Assembly (NCBI RefSeq): GCF_000585375.1
Contig: NZ_KK073874.1
Location: forward strand, 5,662,067-5,726,066
Source: Cryptosporangium arvum DSM 44712
Lineage (GTDB): Bacteria; Actinomycetota; Actinomycetes; Mycobacteriales; Cryptosporangiaceae
Length of the DNA: 64,000 nt
Reading direction: 5' to 3'
The notes below the pieces were generated by a model. It was not told where the DNA came from and searched no databases. It saw only the letters and a program-made list of their open reading frames with translations. The position numbers and the translations under genes were made by a program. Positions 17,828-26,910 of this stretch are shown piece after piece; the first letter of the stretch is position 1; each line of letters opens with the position of its first letter.

Positions 17828-19594
17828 TCACTTGCCGAGCTGGCTGATCTTGTCCTTGAACAGCGTCGTCGCGGTCGCGATCTTGTTCGGCTGACCCTTC
17901 AGCCAGGACTGCGCGAACTTCGACGCCTGCTCGTAGCCGACCTTGCCCGGCAGCGGCGGCTCGTCCGGGTTCACGTCGACGTCGACGAGCGCCGGGCCGT
18001 CGAACGCCAGCGCGCCCGCGATCGCGTCCCGGACGTCGGCCGGATCCGTGACCTTCCGCCCGTAGCCGCCGCACGCCTCGGCCCAGGCCGCGAAGTTGCT
18101 GGCCGGCTGCTCGAAGCGCACCCCGTGTTCGGGGTAGCCGAGGATCATCTGCTCCCAGAGGATCTGGCCGAGCGAATTGTTGTTGTTGATCACGATCTTG
18201 ACCGGGAGCTGGGCCCGCACCGCGGTGAGGAACTCGGCCATCAACATCGCGAACCCACCGTCGCCGACGTACGCGATCACCTGGCGGCCGGGGTAGGCGT
18301 GCTGCAGCGCGATCGCGTACGGCAGGCCCGGCGCCATCGTCGCGAGGTTGCCCGACAGGTAGAACTGCCGCTCGCCGCGGATCGTCCAGTGGCGCGCCGC
18401 CCAGGTCGCGATCGTGCCGGAATCGCAGGTGAGGATCGCGTCGTCGGTGGCCAGCTCGTTCACGACGCCGATCGGGTACTGCGGGGCGATCGGCGTGCGC
18501 CCGGGGTTCTCCAGGTCGGACATGTCCGCACGCCACGTCGCCATGAGCTTCTGGTACTTCTCCAGGTGCGCGCGGTCCTCCCGTCGCCGGACCAGCGGCA
18601 GGAGCGCGCTCAGCGCCTCCTTGGCGTCCCCGATCATCGGCACCTCGGTCGGGAGCCGGGCTCCGGCCCGCGTCGGGTCCGCTTCGATCTGGACGACGCG
18701 GACCTTGCCCGGTTCGGGCAGGTGCTTGGTGTACGGGAAGTTCGTGCCGACCATCAGGAGCGTGTCGCAGTCCTCGATCAACTCCTCGCCGGGACGGGTG
18801 CCGAGCAGGCCGATGCCGCCGACCGCGAACTCCGAGTCGTCGGGGATCGCGGCCTTCCCCGGCAGCGTCTTGATCACCGGGGCGCCGAGCGCGTCGGCCA
18901 TCGCCAGGAGTTCGGCGCGGGCGTGCAGTGCGCCGACGCCGGCCAGGATCGCGGGTTTGGCGGCCGCGTTGAGCACCTCGGCGGCGGCGTCCAGGTCCTG
19001 GTCGCGGGGGCGGCCCGGCGCCGGGAGGTAGATCGGTGCGCTCGCGGGCGGGTTCGCCATCGCGACCGACTGGTACGGGTCCGCGTCCGCGTCGGCGACC
19101 TGCACGTCGTTGGGCACCGTCAGGTGCGCGACGCCGCGCCGGGCGTAGGCGGTGCGGATCGCGTTGTCGACGACGCCCGGCAGCTGCGACGGGTTGGTCA
19201 CGACGAGGTTGTACTCGGCGACGTCGGCGAAGACCTGGTCGAGAGCGACTTCCTGCTGGTAGCCGCTGCCCAGCACGCTGGTCTCCTGCAGGCCGGTGAT
19301 CGCCAGGACCGGGGCGTGGTCGAGTTTGGCGTCGTACAGGCCGTTGAGCAGGTGGAGGCCGCCGGGGCCGGAGGTGGCCAGGCAGACGCCGATCCTCCCG
19401 GTGGCCTTCGCGTGGGCGGTGGCCATGAACGCGGCGGCTTCCTCGTGGTGGACGAGGACGAATTTCACCCGGTCGGCATGGCGGCGCAGACCCTCCATGA
19501 TGCCGTTGATGCCGTCGCCGGGCAGCCCGTAGACGGTGTCGACACCCCACTCGGCGAGTCGCTCGATCAGTGCTTCGGCTGCGATGCGTCCCAT
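17828..19594 (-). CDS. ThDP-dependent enzyme, pyruvate oxidase (PoxB)-like
   Basis: 588 residues with three thiamine-diphosphate enzyme domains. The N-terminal PYR domain has the catalytic Glu in HHEEAAAFMATAHAK, the middle domain is a Rossmann-like FAD/ADP site, and the PP domain has GDGGFAMLMAEFLTAV followed by NNNN for Mg-ThDP. The overall pattern matches pyruvate:quinone oxidoreductase / acetolactate-synthase-like proteins. The short C-terminus (ATTLFKDKISQLGK) lacks the membrane-binding helix of E. coli PoxB. It probably decarboxylates pyruvate or another 2-oxo acid. Confidence 0.85.
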   Translation of the reverse strand: MGRIAAEALIERLAEWGVDTVYGLPGDGINGIMEGLRRHADRVKFVLVHHEEAAAFMATAHAKATGRIGVCLATSGPGGLHLLNGLYDAKLDHAPVLAITGLQETSVLGSGYQQEVALDQVFADVAEYNLVVTNPSQLPGVVDNAIRTAYARRGVAHLTVPNDVQVADADADPYQSVAMANPPASAPIYLPAPGRPRDQDLDAAAEVLNAAAKPAILAGVGALHARAELLAMADALGAPVIKTLPGKAAIPDDSEFAVGGIGLLGTRPGEELIEDCDTLLMVGTNFPYTKHLPEPGKVRVVQIEADPTRAGARLPTEVPMIGDAKEALSALLPLVRRREDRAHLEKYQKLMATWRADMSDLENPGRTPIAPQYPIGVVNELATDDAILTCDSGTIATWAARHWTIRGERQFYLSGNLATMAPGLPYAIALQHAYPGRQVIAYVGDGGFAMLMAEFLTAVRAQLPVKIVINNNNSLGQILWEQMILGYPEHGVRFEQPASNFAAWAEACGGYGRKVTDPADVRDAIAGALAFDGPALVDVDVNPDEPPLPGKVGYEQASKFAQSWLKGQPNKIATATTLFKDKISQLGK

Positions 19595-19642
19595 GCGACG
19601 CCGGGTACCGACCTGTGCCGGGTTGAAACCTAGAGTGGGGGT

Positions 19643-20305
19643 GTGACGACGCTTGCCATCGTGGGTGCAGGTCCGGGTGTGGGAGCCGCGGTCGCGCGGC
19701 GGTTCGGCCGGGAGGGGTTCGCGATCGCGCTCCTGTCCCGGAGCGGGGCCGGCGGGCCGGCCGCGGAGCTGGCGGCCGAGGGCCTCACGGTTCGCGGCTT
19801 CGCCGCCGACGTCCGGGACCGGTCGGGGCTGGCGTCCGCGCTGGCCGACGCGGCCGCGGCGCTCGGGCCGATCGAGGTGCTGCAGTACAGCCCGATCCCG
19901 GCGCGGGAATTCCTGCGGCCGGTGCTCGAGACGACGCACGACGATCTCGCCGCCGCGGTGGAGTTCTCGGTGCACGGTCCGATGGCGGCGATCCAGCAGG
20001 TGCTGCCCGGGATGCGTGAGCTGGGCCGCGGCACGGTGGTGCTGGTCAACGGCGGCTCGGCGGCCCGTCCGAACGCGGCCGTGGCCGGGACGTCGGTGGC
20101 GTTCGCGGCCGAGAGCGCCTACGCGCGGATGCTGCACGACGTGGTGGCGGGGGATGGTGTGCACGTGACCCAGCTGATCGTTCCCGGGGCGATCCGGGAG
20201 GACGACCCGGTGACGAACGGGCCGGCGATCGCCGAGCACGTGTGGACGCTGCACCGGTCGCGGGAGGGGTTCCGGCACTTCCACACGCCGCTGCCCGAGG
20301 CGTAG
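19643..20305 (+). CDS. SDR-like oxidoreductase, atypical active site
   Basis: 220 residues. A Rossmann start [19 protein letters not shown] and the order of strands follow the short-chain dehydrogenase family. The usual Ser-Tyr-Lys triad is hard to find: NGGSAARP supplies a serine region, but the YxxxK is AYARMLHD, without the Lys. It may be a reductase of the atypical subgroup or a non-catalytic binder. It is divergent from the PoxB-like gene over 48 bp. Confidence 0.75.
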   Translation: MTTLAIVGAGPGVGAAVARRFGREGFAIALLSRSGAGGPAAELAAEGLTVRGFAADVRDRSGLASALADAAAALGPIEVLQYSPIPAREFLRPVLETTHDDLAAAVEFSVHGPMAAIQQVLPGMRELGRGTVVLVNGGSAARPNAAVAGTSVAFAAESAYARMLHDVVAGDGVHVTQLIVPGAIREDDPVTNGPAIAEHVWTLHRSREGFRHFHTPLPEA

Positions 20306-20388
20306 GCCCGCGAGGCACCCACACGACACGGGGCCGTAGCGTTGACCCGACGGTGACCTCCGTCCCGAACGACGGTGGAAGGCTCAGG

Positions 20389-22386
20389 GTGTCCGACGAG
20401 CAGAGCGTGCCGGTCGACTACGCGGTTCCCGCGGTGGTGGAGACCCCGGCGCCGGGTCACCAGCCCGGCAGCGGATTGTCGCGGTGGTTGCTCAAGCACC
20501 AGGTGCAGCCGGTCGGTCCCGCCGCCGGTGAGGCACACGCCGAGCAGCACGCCTGGTGGAAGGTGATGTGCCTGACCGGCGTCGACTACTTCTCCAGCCT
20601 CGCCTACGTGCCCGCGATCGCGGCCGCCGCGGCCGGTGCGGTGTCGCCGCTGGCCACGCTGCTGATCGTGGCGCTGACCCTGCTGGGGATGCTGCCGATG
20701 TACCGGCGGGTGGCGAAGGAGAGCCCGCACGGCGCCGGCTCGGTCGCCATGCTCGAGGAGCTGCTGCCGTTCTGGCGGGGCAAGATCTTCGTCCTCGTGC
20801 TGCTGGGCTTCGTCTGTACGTCGTGGATCATCACGATCACGCTGTCGGCGGCCGACGCCAGCCTCCACGTCCTGGAGAACCCGCACGTCCCGGACGCCGT
20901 GCACGGCCACGCGGTCGCGCTCACCGTCATCCTGCTGCTGGTGCTCGGCGGCGTGTTCCTGATGGGGTTCTCCGAGGCGGTGAGCGTCGCGATCCCGCTG
21001 GTCGCGATCTTCCTCGGGCTCAACGCCGTCATCGTCGTCGTCGGCCTGGTCGACGTCGTCACCACCGACGGCGCCTGGTCGGCGTGGGTCGGCGCGCTCA
21101 CCGACGGGAACGGCGGCGTGGTTTCCGACCTCGCGCTCCCCGCGATCCTCGCGTTCCCGGCGCTGGTGCTCGGCCTGTCGGGGTTCGAGACCGGCGTCAG
21201 CATGATGCCGTTGATCGCCGCCGAGGGCGAGACCGCCGAGCAACGCCTGCGCGCGCGGATCCGCAACGCCCGCAAGCTGCTCACCGCGGCGGCGCTGATC
21301 ATGAGCGTCTACCTGCTGGCGAGCAGTTTCGTGACCACGGTCCTGATCCCGGCGGCCGAGTTCGACGAGGGCGGCGGGGCCAACGGGCGCGCGCTGGCCT
21401 GGCTGGCCCACGAGAAGCTCGGCGAGACGTTCGGCACCGTCTACGACGTCAGCACCGTGCTGATCCTGTGGTTCGCCGGTGCCTCGGCGATGGCCGGTCT
21501 GGTGAACATCGTGCCGCGCTACCTGCCCGGCTACGGCATGGCTCCGGAGTGGGGTCGGGCGGTGCGGCCGGTCGTGCTCGTCTACACCGTGATCAGCATC
21601 GTCATCACGATCGCGTTCGGCGCCGACGTCGACGCCCAGGCCGGCGCCTACGCCACCGGCATCCTGGCGATGATGGTCTCCGGAGCGTTCGCCGTGACCG
21701 TCTCGGCGGTCCGGCACCGCCACCGCCTGGCCGGCGTCGGCTTCGGCGTCCTCACCGCGGTGCTGCTCTACGCGCTCGTCGACAACGTGATCGAGAAGCC
21801 CGACGGGCTGGCGATCTCCGGGCTGTTCATCGCCGCCATCGTCGTCATCTCGCTGATCTCCCGGGTGTCGCGCACCACCGAGCTCCGCGCCGACCGCATC
21901 ACGTTCGACGAGACCGCACGGCAGTTCCTCACCGACACGATCACCCACGACGGGCGGGTCAACCTGATCGCCAACCGGCGGCAGGCCGGTGACGACGCCG
22001 AGTACGCGGACAAGGAACTCGAGCAGCGTGGCGACAACCCGGTGCCCGGCGGCGCCGACGTGATCTTCCTCGAGATCGACGTCATCGACCCGTCCAGTTT
22101 CAGCGACACGCTCGTCGTGCGCGGCGTGCAGGTCGGTGTGCACCGGGTGCTGCGGGCCGAGGCTCCGGCGGCGCCCAACGCGATCGCCGCGATCCTGCTC
22201 GCGCTGCGCGACACCACCGGCGTGCGCCCGCACTGCTACTTCGCCTGGGCCGAGGGCAGCCCGCTGGTGCACATGGTCCGCTACTTCCTGCTGGGGCGCG
22301 GCGACACCGCCCCGGTGACCCGGGAGATCCTCCGCGAAGCCGAGCCCGATCCGGCGCGCCGGCCCGGCATCCACGTCGGCGCCTGA
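20389..22386 (+). CDS. APC-superfamily permease with C-terminal cytosolic domain
   Basis: About 665 residues with roughly 11-12 transmembrane helices in positions 60-520, beginning [20 protein letters not shown] (APC consensus). A soluble C-terminal domain of about 130 residues follows ([14 protein letters not shown], then [15 protein letters not shown]). GTG 20389 is chosen because GGAAGG lies 6 bp upstream; longer frames lack signals. It is likely an amino acid or organic-ion transporter of an actinobacterial branch. The substrate is unknown. Confidence 0.82.
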   Translation: MSDEQSVPVDYAVPAVVETPAPGHQPGSGLSRWLLKHQVQPVGPAAGEAHAEQHAWWKVMCLTGVDYFSSLAYVPAIAAAAAGAVSPLATLLIVALTLLGMLPMYRRVAKESPHGAGSVAMLEELLPFWRGKIFVLVLLGFVCTSWIITITLSAADASLHVLENPHVPDAVHGHAVALTVILLLVLGGVFLMGFSEAVSVAIPLVAIFLGLNAVIVVVGLVDVVTTDGAWSAWVGALTDGNGGVVSDLALPAILAFPALVLGLSGFETGVSMMPLIAAEGETAEQRLRARIRNARKLLTAAALIMSVYLLASSFVTTVLIPAAEFDEGGGANGRALAWLAHEKLGETFGTVYDVSTVLILWFAGASAMAGLVNIVPRYLPGYGMAPEWGRAVRPVVLVYTVISIVITIAFGADVDAQAGAYATGILAMMVSGAFAVTVSAVRHRHRLAGVGFGVLTAVLLYALVDNVIEKPDGLAISGLFIAAIVVISLISRVSRTTELRADRITFDETARQFLTDTITHDGRVNLIANRRQAGDDAEYADKELEQRGDNPVPGGADVIFLEIDVIDPSSFSDTLVVRGVQVGVHRVLRAEAPAAPNAIAAILLALRDTTGVRPHCYFAWAEGSPLVHMVRYFLLGRGDTAPVTREILREAEPDPARRPGIHVGA

Positions 22387-22389
22387 GCG

Positions 22390-23217
22390 TCACTTGGCGA
22401 TCACCCCGGCGTCCACCGGGAGGGCGGTGCCGGTCACGAAACGGCCGGCGTCCGACGCGAGGAACAGCAGCGCCTCGGTCACGTCGTCGACGTCCACCCA
22501 CGGAACCGGCAGCAGGTTCATCGGCGTCATCGCGGCGGAGTACTCCTCCCGGGTGAGGCCGGGGCCGCCGAACAGCGTCTTCAGGTTGTCGTTCTGGATC
22601 ATCGGGGTGTCGACGTTCGTCGGGTGGATCGTGTTGACCCGGACGTGGTGCGGCGCGAGCTCCTTGGCCAGGCTGCGCGCGAGCCCCACCAGCGCGTGCT
22701 TGGCCGCCGAGTAGTGGCTGAGGAACCCGGTGCCCTTCAGCCCGGCGATCGAGCTGGTGAACACGATCGAGCCGCCGTCGCCCTGCCGGACCAGGTGCGG
22801 GATCGCCGCCTGCGCGGTGAAGAACTGCCCGGTCAGGTTGACGTCGATCATCGTCCGCCAGGCCTCCTCGGTGAGGTCGGCCGCGGCCGCGAACCCGGCG
22901 ATCCCGGCGTTGGCGCTGACCACGTCCACCCGGCCGAGCTGGGCGACGCCCTCCTCCAGCGCGGCGACGACGCCGGCCCGGTCGCGGACGTCGACCACCG
23001 ACGCGACGATCCGCCGGTCGTGCGCCTCCACCGCCCGGACGGTCTCGTCGAGGTCGGCGCGGGTGGCCCCGGGATAGCCCACGGTCTCGATGTCCCGGCA
23101 GGCGTCGAGCGCGATCACGTCGGCACCCTCCGCGGCGAAGCGGACCGCGTGGTTGCGGCCCTGTCCGCGCGCCGCACCGGTGACGAACAGAACCTTGCCC
23201 TCGAACCGTCCAGCCAC
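22390..23217 (-). CDS. Mycofactocin-type SDR oxidoreductase
   Basis: 275 residues. Features are the NAD motif VTGAARGQGRNHAVRFA, ALDACRDI with the family insertion (YPGATRADLDETVRAVEA) and the Ser/Tyr/Lys catalytic set (TSSIAGLKG, HYSAAKHAL). This insertion and the GQGR(N/S)HA signature mark the SDR subfamily (TIGR03971) that uses mycofactocin and tightly bound NAD rather than exchanging nicotinamide. Substrates are usually alcohols. GTG 23217 has a GGAGGGAG Shine-Dalgarno. The mycofactocin biosynthetic genes are not in this window. Confidence 0.88.
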   Translation of the reverse strand: MAGRFEGKVLFVTGAARGQGRNHAVRFAAEGADVIALDACRDIETVGYPGATRADLDETVRAVEAHDRRIVASVVDVRDRAGVVAALEEGVAQLGRVDVVSANAGIAGFAAAADLTEEAWRTMIDVNLTGQFFTAQAAIPHLVRQGDGGSIVFTSSIAGLKGTGFLSHYSAAKHALVGLARSLAKELAPHHVRVNTIHPTNVDTPMIQNDNLKTLFGGPGLTREEYSAAMTPMNLLPVPWVDVDDVTEALLFLASDAGRFVTGTALPVDAGVIAK

Positions 23218-23340
23218 GTCGCTGCTCCCTCCGATCGACTGTGGACCAGACCGTAGCCGGAGCACCGCCACCCGGGGGCTCGGCGCGGAAACGTCGTACC
23301 CCCGGGTGACAATGCTGGCGTCGGCGTCGGGAGGCGAACA

Positions 23341-24456
23341 ATGAGGTTCCGGGTCAAGCGTGAGCTGCTGACCGAGGCGGTCACCTGGGGCACCAGGTGC
23401 GCGGGGGCGCGCCCGGTCACCCCGGCGCTCGGCGGTGCGCTGCTCCGCCTGGCCGGCGGCGAGCTCACCGTCGAGAGCTTCGACGGCGAATCGTCGGCCC
23501 TGGTCACGGTCGCGGTCGAGGCCGAGGACGACGGTGAGGCGCTGGTCTCGGCCCGGCTGCTGGTCGAGATCACCAAGGCCTTGCCCGATCAGGCCATCGA
23601 CGTCGAGCTCACCGCCGGTGTGCTGCGCCTACGCTGCGGGGCCGGCCGGTTCGGGCTGCCGACGATGCCGGCCGGCGACTATCCGCGCCGGCCCGATCTG
23701 CGCTCGTCCACCGGCACCGTCGACCCGGTCGTCTTCGGCGCCGCGGTCGCGCAGGTCGCGCCGGCCGCCTCCCGGGAGGAGTCGCTCCCGATCCTGACCT
23801 GCGTGCGGATCGCGGTCGAGGGCGAGCGGATGTCGCTGCTCGCCTCCGACCGGTACCGGGTCGCGCGGCGTGAGCTGCCCTGGCGCCCGGCCGATCCGCA
23901 ACGCACGGGCGAGTTCCTCGTCCCGGCCCGGCCCCTGCTCGAGGCGGCCCGGGCGTTCGCGCCGGTCCCGGCCGAGCTGGGGATCGTGGTCGACGACGAC
24001 GCGTTCGGCGGCGGCACGATCGGGTTCACCGCGGCCGGCCGGCAGCTGACCGCCCGGCTGTTCGAAGGCACGTTCCCACCGATGGACCGCCTGATCGACG
24101 CGGAGCGCCCCGCGACCGTGACCGCGTCGGTCGCCGAACTCACCGAGGTCGTCAAGCGGGTGGCGCTGTTCGCCGACCGCCTGACGCCGGTGGTGCTGCG
24201 GCTCGAGCCCGGTGCGCTCACCGTGGAGGCGCGTGGCGCCCAGGACGCCGAGGCCAGCGAGACGATCGAAGCCGTCTACACCGGCCGTCCCACCACGCTG
24301 GCGTTCAACGAGACCTACCTGCTCGACGGCTTACGGGCGGTCGACGGCACGCAGGTGGCGCTCTCGTTCGACGATCCCCACAAGCCGGTCGACCTCGCGC
24401 CCCCCGGCGCCGCCGGCTCGGCGTACGTCCTGCAACCCGTCCGGGTGAAGGACTGA
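23341..24456 (+). CDS. DNA polymerase III beta-subunit (sliding clamp) paralogue
   Basis: 371 residues folding as three clamp repeats (about 1-115, 125-245, 250-371). Markers include LPILTCVRI, LLASDRYRVARREL and the C-terminal YVLQPVR that replaces the usual Y-L-(M/L)-P-(V/M)-R. The three-domain length is right, but identity to the canonical clamp looks low. It is not near dnaA, recF or gyrB, so it is a second copy rather than the replicative dnaN. Actinomycetes often have such extra clamps with unknown partners. ATG 23341 has GGGAGGCG upstream. The 3' end overlaps the convergent XRE gene by 126 bp. Confidence 0.88.
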   Translation: MRFRVKRELLTEAVTWGTRCAGARPVTPALGGALLRLAGGELTVESFDGESSALVTVAVEAEDDGEALVSARLLVEITKALPDQAIDVELTAGVLRLRCGAGRFGLPTMPAGDYPRRPDLRSSTGTVDPVVFGAAVAQVAPAASREESLPILTCVRIAVEGERMSLLASDRYRVARRELPWRPADPQRTGEFLVPARPLLEAARAFAPVPAELGIVVDDDAFGGGTIGFTAAGRQLTARLFEGTFPPMDRLIDAERPATVTASVAELTEVVKRVALFADRLTPVVLRLEPGALTVEARGAQDAEASETIEAVYTGRPTTLAFNETYLLDGLRAVDGTQVALSFDDPHKPVDLAPPGAAGSAYVLQPVRVKD

Positions 24457-25254
24457 CGCAGCGAGCCGGTCCAGCGCCTCCGCGCTCGGGCTGCCGGGCT
24501 CCGGCTGATAGACGACGAGCAGCTGGCCCGCCGCTCCCCGCACGTCGAAGGACTGGGAGACCAGCGCGAGCGGGCCGACGCCGGGGTGGTGCAGTTCGGT
24601 GGCGTCCTGCGTCTTGCCGTACACCGCGTGCGACGACCAGAGCGCGGCGAACGTGTCGCTCCGCTCCTGCAGCGAGCGCACCACCGCACGTAGCCGCGGG
24701 TACTCCGGGTCGAGCCCGGCCGCGTGGCGCAGCCCGGCCACGACCGACTCGGCGAAGCGGTCCCAGCGGGGGAAGAACTCCGGGGCCGCCGAGTCGAGAA
24801 ACGTCATGCGCGCGAGGTTGTCCACGTCGGCGAAGGGAGCGAACAGCGCCTCGGCGATCGGGTTGAGCGCGATGAAGTCCTTCGCCGGGTTCAGGACGAA
24901 CGCCGGGACGCCCGCGTGCGCGTCGAGCAGGTTCCGGAGCGGACCGCTCACCGTCTCCCTGGGCGGTCGCCGGGTGTCGCGGGCCGTGCCGGCGAGCCGG
25001 TACAGGTGCTCGCGCGCCGGCTCGTCCATCCGGAGCGCCGTGCCCAGCGCGTCGAGGATCTGCGGGGACGGGCTCCGCTCGCGGCCCTGCTCCAGCCGGG
25101 CGTAGTAGTCGCTGTTCATCCCGGCCAGCACCGCGACCTCCTCGCGACGCAGCCCGGCGACCCGCCGGGCGCCGTACGACACCAGGCCCACGTCGCCGGG
25201 GCGCAGCCGGGAGCGGTGGGAGCGCAGGAACTCGCCCAGTTCGTTGCCGGTCAT
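24331..25254 (-). CDS. XRE-family regulator with MmyB-like ligand domain
   Basis: 307 residues. An N-terminal HTH_31 (RVAGLRREEVAVLAGMNSDYYARLEQGRE) is followed by the MmyB-like PAS-fold ligand domain (LNPAKDFIALNPIAEALF to SQSFDVRGAAGQLLVVYQPEPGS). Such regulators are thought to bind fatty acids. Members usually end soon after 'PGSPS'. Here about 45 extra residues are read antisense through the clamp gene (24331-24456), suggesting loss of the old stop. It is divergent from the SDR gene at 25340, its likely target. Confidence 0.88.
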   Translation of the reverse strand: MTGNELGEFLRSHRSRLRPGDVGLVSYGARRVAGLRREEVAVLAGMNSDYYARLEQGRERSPSPQILDALGTALRMDEPAREHLYRLAGTARDTRRPPRETVSGPLRNLLDAHAGVPAFVLNPAKDFIALNPIAEALFAPFADVDNLARMTFLDSAAPEFFPRWDRFAESVVAGLRHAAGLDPEYPRLRAVVRSLQERSDTFAALWSSHAVYGKTQDATELHHPGVGPLALVSQSFDVRGAAGQLLVVYQPEPGSPSAEALDRLAASVLHPDGLQDVRRAGGAGGREVDRLVGIVERERHLRAVDRP

Positions 25255-25339
25255 GGCGCGATGCTAGGCCCGATTCCGGCCGGCAGCCGGGGTGCGACGG
25301 GTCCTGGTTGCGTCCCGCGTGGCGTCGCAGGCTTGCGGC

Positions 25340-26158
25340 ATGACCGCCAAGAACTTTCTGATCACCGGTGTCAGCAGCGGGCTCGGCCGTGCGTTCGCGG
25401 TCGCCGCGCTCGAGGCCGGCCACACCGTCGCCGGTACCGTCCGCACGAGCCCCGACGCGGCCGCCTTCGCCGCGCTCCACCCGCGGCGGGCGCGGGCCCA
25501 CGTCCTCGACGTGACCGACGACGACGCCGTCGTCGCGCTGGCGGCGGCCGTCGGCCCGGTGGACGTGCTGATCGCCAACGCCGGGTACGGCCTCGAAGGC
25601 ACGTTCGAGGAGACCCCGCTCGCGGCCCTGCGCGCCCAGTTCGACGTGAACGTCTTCGGGGCGGTGGCCACGATCCAGGCCGTCCTGCCCGCGATGCGCC
25701 GACGCCGCCGCGGCCACATCCTGGCCGTCACCTCGATGGGTGGGCTCGCCGGCTTCCCCGGCGTGTCCGGCTACTGCGGCAGCAAGTACGCGCTCGAAGG
25801 CATTCTCGAGTCCCTCGCCCCGGAGATCGCCGATTTCGGGATCCACGTCACCGCGGTGGAACCCGGCTCGTTCCGCACCGACTGGGCCGGGCGCTCGATG
25901 ACCCGGGTGCCGCGCACGATCGCCGACTACGACGCGGTGTTCGACCCGATCCGCGACGCCCGCCGGAACGCGAGCGGCAGGCAGCTCGGCGACCCGGCCC
26001 GCGCGGCCGCCGCGGTCCTGCGGATCCTCGACGAGCCCGCGCCGCCGCGCCACCTCGTCCTCGGTTCCGACGCGCTGCGCGTGGTCCGCACCGCCCGCGA
26101 CGCCGTCGACCACGACCTCGCGACCTGGGAGGAACTCTCCCGCTCCACCGACCATTGA
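25340..26158 (+). CDS. SDR family oxidoreductase
   Basis: 272 residues, classical SDR: ITGVSSGLGRAFAVAAL (NADP type), NAG in IANAGYGLEG, the catalytic Ser in TSMGGLAG and YCGSKYALEG. It ends LVLGSDALRVVRTAR, typical of the 'retinol dehydrogenase / oxidoreductase' group. It is divergent from the MmyB-type regulator, a very common actinobacterial pair in which the regulator represses the SDR. The substrate is unknown. The stop overlaps the GntR promoter. Confidence 0.88.
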   Translation: MTAKNFLITGVSSGLGRAFAVAALEAGHTVAGTVRTSPDAAAFAALHPRRARAHVLDVTDDDAVVALAAAVGPVDVLIANAGYGLEGTFEETPLAALRAQFDVNVFGAVATIQAVLPAMRRRRRGHILAVTSMGGLAGFPGVSGYCGSKYALEGILESLAPEIADFGIHVTAVEPGSFRTDWAGRSMTRVPRTIADYDAVFDPIRDARRNASGRQLGDPARAAAAVLRILDEPAPPRHLVLGSDALRVVRTARDAVDHDLATWEELSRSTDH

Positions 26159-26190
26159 CCGGTCATTGATTTATTTGTACGGTCATTTGT
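26155..26190 (+). promoter_or_regulatory. Promoter and direct-repeat operator of GntR unit
   Basis: TTGACC (26155-26160), a 17-bp spacer and TACGGT (26178-26183) put the start of transcription at about the A of the ATG at 26191, so the mRNA is probably leaderless. TGACCGGTCA (26156-26165) is a perfect palindrome. The octamer CGGTCATT occurs at 26160 and again at 26180, 20 bp apart, covering both promoter boxes. It is a good candidate for GntR autoregulation. Confidence 0.6.
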
Positions 26191-26910
26191 ATGCCACCGC
26201 ACCTCCACCAGGCGATCCGGGCGCAGCTCGAGGCCCGGATCCTCTCCGGTGACCTCGGCCCCGGCGCGAAGCTGCCGACCGAGGCCGAGCTGCAGGCCGA
26301 GCACCGGGTCAGCCGGTCGGTGGCGCAGCGGGTGCTCACCGACCTGGCTCGGGACGGCCTGGTCGTGCGGCGCAAGCGCCTGGGGACCCACGTCGCCGAG
26401 GGGGCCCGGCAGGTCAACCTGATGCGGTCGGTGGATCCGCGGCTCGACCGGGCCGGGCTGCCCGGGCGGATGTCGGTCGTGTCCGCGGGCGTCGTGCCGG
26501 CCGGACGGGCCCGGGTGGCGGTGCCGGGCGTGGCACCGGACGAGGCGGTGACCCAGCTGGTGCGGGTCCGGCGCGACGGGGACGGGACACCCCTCGTCGC
26601 CGAGGTGGCGGCCCTCCCCTTCCGGCTCGTACCCCGCCTGCTCGACGAGGAGCTCGAGACGGTGTCGGTGCGTGCCTACCTCGCCGACCACGACGTGCCG
26701 ATCGCCCGGTCGCGGATGTACTTCGACCCGGTCCTGCTCGACGACGAGTACGCCGGGCTGCTGGAGATCGAACCCGGCCCGGCCGCACTGCGCCGCCGCC
26801 GGTTGATGTGGCAGCCCGACGGCCGGATCGCCGAGTCCGCCGCCTACTACCTGCGCCCCGGCGCGCTGGAGTTCTACGTCGAGTACACCGAACCGGAGGG
26901 GGCGCCATGA
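26191..26910 (+). CDS. GntR-family regulator with UTRA domain
   Basis: 239 residues. The wHTH (about 5-70: LPTEAELQAEHRVSRSVAQ) and a UTRA ligand domain (about 90-235; TPLVAEVAALPFRLVPRLL, ARSRMYFDPVLLDDEYAGLL, ESAAYYLRPGALEFYVEY) place it in the HutC subfamily. Its stop overlaps the start of the FAD oxidoreductase (ATGA), so the pair is translationally coupled. The ligand is probably a substrate or product of that enzyme. Confidence 0.9.
   Translation: MPPHLHQAIRAQLEARILSGDLGPGAKLPTEAELQAEHRVSRSVAQRVLTDLARDGLVVRRKRLGTHVAEGARQVNLMRSVDPRLDRAGLPGRMSVVSAGVVPAGRARVAVPGVAPDEAVTQLVRVRRDGDGTPLVAEVAALPFRLVPRLLDEELETVSVRAYLADHDVPIARSRMYFDPVLLDDEYAGLLEIEPGPAALRRRRLMWQPDGRIAESAAYYLRPGALEFYVEYTEPEGAP

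Noticed and set aside
20119-22374. 751-codon minus-strand frame opposite the APC permease
   Set aside because: His/Asp/Arg-rich, no helix or domain pattern; the permease frame has clear transmembrane helices.
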